Positions 55,646 to 62,089 of a DNA stretch of 62,089 bases are shown in pieces. The DNA lies in NCBI RefSeq assembly GCF_001467585.1, contig NZ_LNXY01000028.1:138297-200385 (forward strand), read 5' to 3'. A program made the position numbers and the translations under genes. Under the pieces are notes generated by a model. It ran no database searches and was not told where the DNA came from. It worked only from the letters and a program-made list of their open reading frames with translations. The DNA comes from Legionella drozanskii LLAP-1 (lineage in GTDB: Bacteria; Pseudomonadota; Gammaproteobacteria; Legionellales; Legionellaceae). Numbering within the stretch: the first letter of the stretch is position 1; each line of letters begins with the position of its first letter.

Positions 55646-58324
55646 GTGGCGGTGAAAATTAGCTTTGATTCGATAACTCAACTTTTCCATAAAATGTTCT
55701 GTCATCGCTATTTGCTTGTGGGATTGGCAACTACAATCGGAATAGCTGCTGGCACGTATCATGTCGTCACTCATGCATCGGAAGTGATGGTTGAGCCTAT
55801 ACAAGCTTGCGTAGTAGCAAGAGAAGCCGATTTGACTGCCGCTAATCGAGCTAAATTTGCTCAATGCTTGGGTTGGCAAGAGAATAGATCATCGCCCTCA
55901 CTCTGCGGAGGCTCTTATAAACCGATCGCCATAACCCCACTATCCAATGATGAGGTCCGCATTATGGCGGACGACGTGTCCTTTTACCGTGAAGGTCGCT
56001 CTGAGTTATCTGGAAATGTTGAAGTACAACAAGCTGGCCGCGTGGTTAATGCCCAAACAGCCTATGTTTATCGTGATGCGAAAACCAATAAAGTTAGCAA
56101 AATTGAATTACTAGGCGAGGTGAAGTATTTAGAGGCTGAAAGAATAATGATTGCTAAAAAAGCAACCATTAATCCGGAGAATAAATCAGGAAAAGTTGAA
56201 GATGTTTTATACCGTTTTAATATAAGGAAAAGTGGCGCTATTCAACCGGCTTGGGGGCGAGCCAGTATTATTGAGCGTTTTGCTAATAAAGATTATTTTT
56301 TGCAAAAAGCCACTTACACAACCTGCACTCCTCAAGACAATGCCTGGCAAATTGAGGCCGATAGTATTAAATTGGATGATGCAAGATCGATAGGTGTGGC
56401 GCGCAATGCAAGATTACGCATCCGTAACTGGCCGATTTTATATACTCCCTACCTAAGTTTTCCAACCTCGAGAGAACGTAAGTCTGGGTTTTTAATGCCC
56501 GTGGTTGGTTCTTCCAATGTGGGTGGATTTGATTTGGCACTACCCTATTATTGGAACATCGCCCCAAACTATGACGCCACTCTGATCCCCCATCTGTACA
56601 CAAAACGAGGCTTCATGATGGGCGGGGAGTTTCGCTATTTGACCAAAAAATCCTTCGGAAATATTCGCGCACGCTATCTGCCTCATGATCGTGCGTTTAA
56701 TCGATTTTTACTAGAAAATCGTGATAGGTATCCTTTATTGCGTCCCAAGTCTGCTGATCGTTGGTCTGTTCAAGTACAAGACTCAACACTGATTACCCGT
56801 GACTTGCATTTTGGTTTAAATTTTAGTCAGGTCTCCGATGATTATTTTCTGCAAGATTTCAGTACGAATTTAGCAACCCTGACGGAAAGACAGATGTTAC
56901 GTCAGGGTGATTTATCTTATACAACGGATCATTGGTTTTTCCGCGGGATGCTACAAAGCTACCAAACTCTTCATCCGATTAATGAAACGCCGATTAACGA
57001 TAGCTATCAACGTTTACCGCAATTGTTAGCGAATGGAACCTATGACGAATTACCTTTTGATAGCACGTTTTCTGTACAAGGACAGTTTGATTATTTTCGC
57101 TGGCCCGGTAGAAATCTCTTTGAGCTACCTCAGCCGGGAAGAAGTTCGTTTCAACCTCAAGGTAGCCGCTATCATTTAAATCCAATTCTTTCCCTCCCAC
57201 GTTCGAGACCCTGGGGGTATTTAACCCCTTCAATGGAGTTAGTCGAAAATTATTATGACGTGAATGGGCCAGCCTCTTATAATTACATTGATCAACTTTT
57301 TTATAGTGGTCAATTTTTTTATAGTGATCGATTTTCTCATGGCGATCAATTTCTTCGTCAAAAATCTAAATTTAATCGAGTTATCCCCCGTTATGATGTT
57401 GATAGCGGTTTGTATTTTGAACGTTCAACGTCGTTTAAAAACGAAAGCTTCACACAAACTTTGGAACCACGACTTTTTTATCTCTATGTTCCTTATCATG
57501 ATCAAACACAGATTCCAGTTTTTGATTCAGGTTATATGATCTTCAGCCATGATCAATTATTTAGAACCAATCGGTTTTCTGGCTTTGATCGGATTGGCGA
57601 TACCAATCAACTTTCGTACTCACTGAGTTCGCGCTGGTTATCCGATGAATCAGGTCGAGAAAAGGCAATTCTCTCTATTGGTCAAGCTCGTTATTTTGCT
57701 AAAAGACGGGTCAAACTCTGTCAAAGTGTTACGGGATTTTGTGAAGAGAGTCCAGAGACTTTAGGGGTGTTATCATTGACTAATAAATTCTCGCCCGTAG
57801 CCGCTCGCGGAGAGTACCATTTTAACCCTAATTGGGTCATGGCAGCAGATTATGTTTGGAATCCTGCGACCCGGTCTACTAATAATGGCCATGTCAATTT
57901 TCATTACCAGCCTGAATCAAGTAATAATAAAATTGTAGGAGTCGGGTATACCTATTTGGTCAATGGTGATATTACTCAAGTGGCTTTCACCAATATTAAA
58001 AATAATCCTTTACATCAGGCCACTTTCGCATATGCTTGGCCTTTCAGCATCCATTGGAGTACCTTGGGCGCTTACAACTACAACATTAGTAAGCGATATG
58101 AGATGATGTCTTTCCTAGGGGTGCAGTATGATAATTGTTGTTGGGCTGTCCGATTAATAGGCGGACGTACTTTCCAAAGCTTGGACTCTCTATCGCGGCC
58201 CCGATATAATAACAACGTATTTTTACAAATCTTATTAAAAGGACTGGGTTCCGTAGGCAATAGTGATCCTTCGAGTAGAGTACGAACTTACATTCCTGGT
58301 TATAATGATTTGTTTCATAGGTAA
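55646..58324 (+). CDS. lptD: LPS-assembly outer-membrane protein LptD
   Basis: 892 residues. A hydrophobic N-terminus YLLVGLATTIGIAAGTYHV is the export signal. Residues about 100-230 are the OstA periplasmic jelly roll (MADDVSFYREGRSELSGNVEVQQAGR, IELLGEVKYLEA). The rest is the beta-barrel, with NWPILYTPYLSFPTSRERKSGFLMP and the C-terminal YDNCCWAVRLIGGRTF, whose adjacent cysteines take part in the LptD disulfides. It receives LPS from LptA and inserts it with LptE. A hexapeptide repeat (57290-57361) is inserted in a loop. The start is GTG 55646, seven bases after AAGG; a TTG lies one codon earlier. Divergent from amgK. Confidence 0.97.
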   Translation: MAVKISFDSITQLFHKMFCHRYLLVGLATTIGIAAGTYHVVTHASEVMVEPIQACVVAREADLTAANRAKFAQCLGWQENRSSPSLCGGSYKPIAITPLSNDEVRIMADDVSFYREGRSELSGNVEVQQAGRVVNAQTAYVYRDAKTNKVSKIELLGEVKYLEAERIMIAKKATINPENKSGKVEDVLYRFNIRKSGAIQPAWGRASIIERFANKDYFLQKATYTTCTPQDNAWQIEADSIKLDDARSIGVARNARLRIRNWPILYTPYLSFPTSRERKSGFLMPVVGSSNVGGFDLALPYYWNIAPNYDATLIPHLYTKRGFMMGGEFRYLTKKSFGNIRARYLPHDRAFNRFLLENRDRYPLLRPKSADRWSVQVQDSTLITRDLHFGLNFSQVSDDYFLQDFSTNLATLTERQMLRQGDLSYTTDHWFFRGMLQSYQTLHPINETPINDSYQRLPQLLANGTYDELPFDSTFSVQGQFDYFRWPGRNLFELPQPGRSSFQPQGSRYHLNPILSLPRSRPWGYLTPSMELVENYYDVNGPASYNYIDQLFYSGQFFYSDRFSHGDQFLRQKSKFNRVIPRYDVDSGLYFERSTSFKNESFTQTLEPRLFYLYVPYHDQTQIPVFDSGYMIFSHDQLFRTNRFSGFDRIGDTNQLSYSLSSRWLSDESGREKAILSIGQARYFAKRRVKLCQSVTGFCEESPETLGVLSLTNKFSPVAARGEYHFNPNWVMAADYVWNPATRSTNNGHVNFHYQPESSNNKIVGVGYTYLVNGDITQVAFTNIKNNPLHQATFAYAWPFSIHWSTLGAYNYNISKRYEMMSFLGVQYDNCCWAVRLIGGRTFQSLDSLSRPRYNNNVFLQILLKGLGSVGNSDPSSRVRTYIPGYNDLFHR
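57290..57361 (+). repeat. 18-base (six-residue) tandem repeat inside lptD
   Basis: Four imperfect 18-base units encode DQLFYS, GQFFYS, DRFSHG and DQFLRQ. The first two units are the most alike at the DNA level. It falls in a region of the barrel with long loops, so it probably extends an external loop. Such repeats arise by slippage and may vary between strains. Confidence 0.7.
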
Positions 58325-58471
58325 GAAAAAATAAATAGGGGTATTTGGTTTAAATTAAACAAGGTTGCTTGTATTTTGTTTAAGAATAACCTAAATTTGC
58401 CCTGATAAATAAGACTGACAAGCCACAAGTCAATTGAGCATAAAAGTCAGGTAAATGAAGGGGGATATAGC

Positions 58472-59755
58472 GTGTTGAAACGAATCGTATTTTTTATATT
58501 GCTATTGCCGGCATTAATAGTGATGGCACAGCCTTTAGATAAGGTAGTTGCTGTTGTTAATGATGGGGTTATTACTGCCAGTGAATTAGATGCGCAAGTC
58601 AAACTCCTAAAAGAGCAAATTACTGCTAAAAAGATGCAACTTCCGTCGGATACAGTATTACGTAAGCAAGTGTTGCAGCATTTGATTGATGTTGATTTAC
58701 AATTACAGCTTGCAAAACGTAATGAAGTCAGTGTCGATAGTACAGATCTCAATGATGCAATTGCTAAAATCGCTAATAATAACCATTTAACTCTAACTCA
58801 GTTGCGAGAAGAACTGGTTAAGCAAGGCTTAAGTTGGGAAACGTTTAGAGAAAATATTCGTAAAGAAATATTAATTAGTCGAGTACAACAAAAAGCAGTA
58901 GGCCCCGATGTTGCTGTTACGGCTGAGCAAGTTGAAGATTATTTAAAACATTCTAAAAATGATAATAAAACTCAGCAAACCTACCATTTACAAAATATTG
59001 TTATTCCTCTGCCAGAAGAGCCAACGACTGAACAGTTAAAAAAAGCACGGCAGAAAGCAAGTGATCTATTAAGTAAAATTAGGCGCGGGGATGATTTTAA
59101 TCGTGTAGCGATTGCTGAATCGAGCGGTGAGTTTGCTTTAGAAGGGGGTGATTTAGGGGAACGGCATTTAGCGGAACTCCCTGATATTTTTGCTAAACAA
59201 GTTATCAACATGAACGTTGGACAAGTTGCTGGTCCTATACGAACTGGAAACGGTTTTCAATTGATCAAACTCATCGCTGTCAATGGTACTGAGCAACATC
59301 ATCAGGTGACTAAAACCCATGTTCGTCATATCTTAGTAAAACAAGATGCAAGCATGACTGGGGATGAGGCATTGAGACAAGCTAATAATCTGTACCAGCA
59401 AATAAAAGCAGGTAAGGATTTTGCCCTGTTAGCAAAACAATATTCTTTAGATGCAGCAAGTGCAATCAAGGGCGGGGATTTAGGTTGGGTTAATCCAGGT
59501 GAATTAGTACCCGAGTTTGAAAAAGCCATGGGTACCTTAGCAATTCACCAAGTGAGTCGACCCGTAAAATCGGTTTTCGGTTGGCATTTAATTGAAGTTT
59601 TAGAGCGCAAAAACATTGATGATTCTGAAGCGTTTAAACGCCAACAGGTTAGACAATTTTTACAACAACGCAAATTTACAGAAGCGGTGCAAAATTGGCA
59701 GCAACATATGCGTGCCGATTCCTATGTGAAAATTGTAGATAAAAGGTTGGCATGA
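58472..59755 (+). CDS. surA: periplasmic chaperone/prolyl isomerase SurA
   Basis: 427 residues. The signal peptide is FFILLLPALIVMAQP, then VAVVNDGVITASELDAQ starts the N-terminal chaperone part. Two parvulin domains follow: QNIVIPLPEEPTTE ... FALEGGDLGERHLAELPDIF, and HVRHILVKQDA ... AIKGGDLGWVNPGELVPEFEKAM. SurA escorts outer-membrane proteins such as LptD, whose gene is directly upstream (147 bases). Start is GTG behind AAGGGGG. It overlaps pdxA by four bases. Confidence 0.97.
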   Translation: MLKRIVFFILLLPALIVMAQPLDKVVAVVNDGVITASELDAQVKLLKEQITAKKMQLPSDTVLRKQVLQHLIDVDLQLQLAKRNEVSVDSTDLNDAIAKIANNNHLTLTQLREELVKQGLSWETFRENIRKEILISRVQQKAVGPDVAVTAEQVEDYLKHSKNDNKTQQTYHLQNIVIPLPEEPTTEQLKKARQKASDLLSKIRRGDDFNRVAIAESSGEFALEGGDLGERHLAELPDIFAKQVINMNVGQVAGPIRTGNGFQLIKLIAVNGTEQHHQVTKTHVRHILVKQDASMTGDEALRQANNLYQQIKAGKDFALLAKQYSLDAASAIKGGDLGWVNPGELVPEFEKAMGTLAIHQVSRPVKSVFGWHLIEVLERKNIDDSEAFKRQQVRQFLQQRKFTEAVQNWQQHMRADSYVKIVDKRLA

Positions 59756-60729
59756 AACCATTACTCGTAAGCAGCGGTGAGCCAGCAGGAATTGGTCCTG
59801 ATTTATGCCTCACCCTTGCTTCTTGTGAATTACCTCTAGTCGTCTTGGGCGACAAGAATTTACTCGCCCAACGCGCGAAAGAATTAAAAAAAGACCTTAG
59901 ATTTATTGATTATAATGCGCGTGATCCAGTATCGCTAGAACCGAACCACTTAACCATACTTTCTATTCCTTGTAACGCACCCGTACTCACCGGAAAATTA
60001 AATCCTCTCAACGCGCCTTATGTAATTGATATGTTAACCCTGGCAATTAATAAATGTTTGCAGGGAGAATTTGCTGCCCTCATTACTGCACCTCTCCACA
60101 AAGCCGTGATTAATCAGGCTGGAATACCTTTTACAGGGCATACTGAATTTTTAGCGAAGAAATGTAATGTTGAAACCGTAGTGATGATGTTAGCTTGCGA
60201 AATAATGAAAGTCGCTTTGGTGACCACTCATTTACCATTAAAAGAAGTACCTGATGCCATAACAGCCCCACTGATTTGTCGAGTAGTTGAACAACTGCAT
60301 GCCTCATTACAACGAGAATTTGCTATTGCTAGTCCAACTATTTATGTTGCCGGTTTAAATCCACATGCGGGAGAAAGCGGTTATTTGGGACGAGAGGAAA
60401 TTGAAATAATCAATCCTGCGCTGACCTTATTACAAAAAAAAGGAATTAACGTACAGGGATCTTTTCCTGCAGATACTCTATTTACCCCGCAGAATATAAA
60501 ACAAGCCGATGCTTTCGTTGCCATGTATCATGATCAAGGATTAGCTGTATTGAAATACGCAGGATTTGGTTCGGCTGTAAATGTCACTTTAGGGTTGCCA
60601 ATTATCCGCACCTCAGTCGATCACGGCACTGCCTTAGAGTTAGCAGGAACCGGATTAGCCGATTCCAACAGTCTCTTGGCTGCAGTCAACATGGCCTATT
60701 CTATGGCGAAGGCGAGGGAGTCTGAATGA
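59752..60729 (+). CDS. pdxA: 4-hydroxythreonine-4-phosphate dehydrogenase PdxA
   Basis: 325 residues. SSGEPAGIGPDLCL opens the protein; ALITAPLHKAVINQAGIPFTGHTEFL has the first zinc histidine, GLNPHAGESGYLG the second and AMYHDQGLAVLKY the third. It uses NAD to oxidise 4-phosphohydroxythreonine in the biosynthesis of pyridoxal phosphate. The gene starts within the end of surA (ATGA overlap) and overlaps folA the same way, so the three are one translationally coupled operon. The rsmA (ksgA) gene that follows pdxA in E. coli is absent here. Confidence 0.96.
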   Translation: MKPLLVSSGEPAGIGPDLCLTLASCELPLVVLGDKNLLAQRAKELKKDLRFIDYNARDPVSLEPNHLTILSIPCNAPVLTGKLNPLNAPYVIDMLTLAINKCLQGEFAALITAPLHKAVINQAGIPFTGHTEFLAKKCNVETVVMMLACEIMKVALVTTHLPLKEVPDAITAPLICRVVEQLHASLQREFAIASPTIYVAGLNPHAGESGYLGREEIEIINPALTLLQKKGINVQGSFPADTLFTPQNIKQADAFVAMYHDQGLAVLKYAGFGSAVNVTLGLPIIRTSVDHGTALELAGTGLADSNSLLAAVNMAYSMAKARESE

Positions 60730-61214
60730 CAATTATTAGTTTAATTGCCGCGATTGATGAAAATAATGGGTTGGGAAAAGATAATCATTTACTTGCTCAT
60801 CTCCCTGCTGATCTCCAATATTTTAAAAATATTACAATGGGGAAACCGATTATTATGGGTCGAAAAACCTATGATTCGATCGGCAAACCTTTACCTGGAC
60901 GTCTTAATATAATATTGAGCCGTCAAAACCTTTCAGTGGCTGGTGTAGAAATAGTCGATACCTTACCCAAAGCTCTGGCTTTAGTTGATGACGTTCCCGA
61001 AGCAATGATTATCGGCGGGGCCTCTCTGTACGAAGAAGCTCTAGCTTTTGCATCTCGAATTTACCTAACGGTCATTCATCATCAATTCGCAGCAGATGTT
61101 TTTTTCCCAAAATTAAATGAATCATCATGGCATTGCGAGGAAACGATTTTTCGTGAGCGCGATGATAAGAATAATTACGATATGACTTTTTATCGTTATG
61201 AACGAGTTGTATGA
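60726..61214 (+). CDS. folA: dihydrofolate reductase
   Basis: 162 residues. ISLIAAIDENNGLGKDNHLLAHLPADLQYF has the substrate acid (Asp/Glu in PADLQYF), GKPIIMGRKTYDSIGKPLPGRLNIILSR binds NADPH and AMIIGGASLYEEAL closes the site. It reduces dihydrofolate with NADPH and is the trimethoprim target. It is the last gene of the lptD-surA-pdxA-folA cluster, coupled to pdxA by a four-base overlap, and ends just before a hairpin. Confidence 0.96.
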   Translation: MTIISLIAAIDENNGLGKDNHLLAHLPADLQYFKNITMGKPIIMGRKTYDSIGKPLPGRLNIILSRQNLSVAGVEIVDTLPKALALVDDVPEAMIIGGASLYEEALAFASRIYLTVIHHQFAADVFFPKLNESSWHCEETIFRERDDKNNYDMTFYRYERVV

Positions 61215-61218
61215 GTTT

Positions 61219-61247
61219 AAAGATGCTGGGCTTGGCCCAACATCTTT
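61219..61247. terminator. bidirectional hairpin after folA
   Basis: AAAGATG-C-TGGGC-TTG-GCCCA-A-CATCTTT forms a 12-bp stem with one mismatch. It is directly after the folA stop and before the stop of the converging DM9 gene, flanked by A- and T-rich tails on both sides, as expected for a shared terminator. Confidence 0.75.
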
Positions 61248-61263
61248 ATTGAAAAAAGATAAA

Positions 61264-61848
61264 TTAAGGTCTAACTTCAATCCGTATGGATTCAGGCCCC
61301 GGATAACCATGACGTTCTTCACCCTGGATTTGTCTATTAGCCCCTAAAACCAGATAGCTATCTATTATAATTTCACGGCCGCCATAAGAAATATTGCAAC
61401 GATTATATCCCGGCCAGGTTTTACCTGGTTGCCTGCTACCCCGGAAATAAGCTTGGCACAAAAATAAAGGTTTACCATTCGTATCCGTTCCTACTCTAAT
61501 AGCAGTCCTAGGATTGGCTTGCCAATACGCTCCTTTAAATCTAGCACGAGAAGGCACTTCAAAACGGTCAACTACAAATTCCTTCCCACCATAAGCTACA
61601 TTGCATCGTCCGTACCCTTCCCAAGTTTTCCCGGGCTGGTCGCTATTCAATAATTTTCCTATGCACAGGTATAAAGGTTTCCCATTTGTATCAATTCCTG
61701 TTTGAAAGGCATCAGCAAATGAAAAATTATTATAGCTGTGATTGTGGCTATCATACTCATAAGGAGTATCGTGGTCATGATGATGTGAGGTACCAGCCCA
61801 AATCGGATTTAAAAATAAGAAAAGAAGAAGCAAATAAAAGGATCTCAT
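61264..61848 (-). CDS. secreted DUF3421/DM9-repeat protein (194 aa)
   Basis: A signal peptide MRSFYLLLLFLFLNPIWAG is followed by a His/Asp stretch (SHHHDHD) and two DM9 repeats: FQTGIDTNGKPLYLCIGK...QPGKTWEGYGRCNVAYGGKEF (about 50-100) and IRVGTDTNGKPLFLCQAY...QPGKTWPGYNRCNISYGGREI (about 115-165). DM9/DUF3421 domains are found in insect and oyster proteins, where some bind mannose; bacterial members are few. So a secreted, maybe sugar-binding protein with two conserved cysteines per repeat is likely. The His-rich stretch may bind metal. AAGG lies near the ATG. Function unknown. Confidence 0.8.
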   Translation of the reverse strand: MRSFYLLLLFLFLNPIWAGTSHHHDHDTPYEYDSHNHSYNNFSFADAFQTGIDTNGKPLYLCIGKLLNSDQPGKTWEGYGRCNVAYGGKEFVVDRFEVPSRARFKGAYWQANPRTAIRVGTDTNGKPLFLCQAYFRGSRQPGKTWPGYNRCNISYGGREIIIDSYLVLGANRQIQGEERHGYPGPESIRIEVRP

Positions 61849-62033
61849 AAAAAAGCCTTAAAAAATGTTTATAAAGTGTGCAAAATCATAACTTATGATG
61901 TAAAATAGGTCAATGCGCGTTAGGAAAATCCAATTTATCTCCGAAAACACCGCCACTATTGAATAAATATTGAATGCTTATTTTACAGTTCAAATAAGCG
62001 GATGAATTTTTTTAAAAAAAATGCAAAAAGTGT

Positions 62034-62061
62034 TTGACAAGGAAGTGAGGATGAGTAGAAT
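62034..62061 (+). promoter_or_regulatory. strong promoter, probably for a stable RNA operon
   Basis: TTGACA and TAGAAT with a 16-base spacer, preceded by an A/T-rich block (TTTTTTTAAAAAAA at about 62008-62021) like an UP element and followed by a GC-rich discriminator (ACGCATCACGCCG). These three traits together are typical for rRNA or tRNA operons. The transcribed gene lies beyond the window, so this is inference. Confidence 0.55.
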
Positions 62062-62089
62062 ACGCATCACGCCGACGGGGCGAGTTCCT

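Noticed and set aside
57264-57539. 91-residue hydrophobic frame inside lptD
   Set aside because: It arises from the T-rich hexapeptide repeat region in a shifted frame of lptD and has no ribosome site.
1-62089. CRISPR array, insertion sequence or prophage
   Set aside because: I saw no regularly spaced repeats, no transposase or integrase motifs and no phage structural genes in any frame.

Overview
The window is AT-rich DNA from a gammaproteobacterium, most probably a Legionella or another member of the Legionellales. I base this on the conserved block amgK-murU / lptD-surA-pdxA-folA, on EF-P with its modification enzymes EpmB and EpmC, and on many cytoplasmic-looking eukaryote-like proteins without signal peptides (protein kinase, patatin, Deg-type protease, leucine-rich-repeat protein, Tiki/ChaN-fold protein) of the kind Legionella exports through Dot/Icm. 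The genus is inferred, since no rRNA gene is inside the window.

Left part (1-31 kb) is accessory. It starts with the tail of a membrane protein and a 632-residue protein with the E-x-H ... E ... H signature of the Tiki/ChaN/RRSP hydrolases. Next come a nucleoside deaminase, a GC-richer frameshifted double-nitrilase gene, a Deg-like protease without signal peptide, a GT4 glycosyltransferase, an FAD monooxygenase divergent from a dipeptide epimerase plus permease operon, and an unknown protein followed by a PAS histidine kinase and a receiver protein. A methyltransferase, an MFS transporter, a TetR gene with a double-ABM-domain target gene (two identical 16-bp palindromes), a secreted MltA-like/amidase pair, an OafA-SGNH acyltransferase, a PLP ammonia-lyase, a protein kinase-like gene and a patatin follow. 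A short stretch with a diguanylate cyclase remnant looks decayed.

Middle part (31.6-38.9 kb) is a surface-glycan cassette: a GtrB-like GT2, a fused acetyltransferase/dTDP-sugar 3,4-ketoisomerase, a large GT-C-like membrane protein with a C-terminal beta-rich domain, RmlB, RmlA and an acyltransferase. I infer that it makes a dTDP-3-acylamino-3,6-dideoxyhexose, loads it on a polyprenyl phosphate and transfers it outside the cytoplasm. The 3-aminotransferase the pathway needs is not in the window.

Right part (38.9-62 kb) is mostly core: DUF2520 protein, EpmC, FAH-family hydrolase, YajQ, EF-P, EpmB, polyphosphate kinase, a one-domain chromate transporter coupled to a CYTH-like protein, FadE, MurU/AmgK, LptD, SurA, PdxA, FolA and a secreted DM9/DUF3421 protein. 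Candidate effectors or lineage-specific proteins sit between these: a membrane protein with an internal duplication, an LRR protein, and a protein with an acidic/Pro/Ala tail. The window ends inside what looks like a strong stable-RNA promoter.
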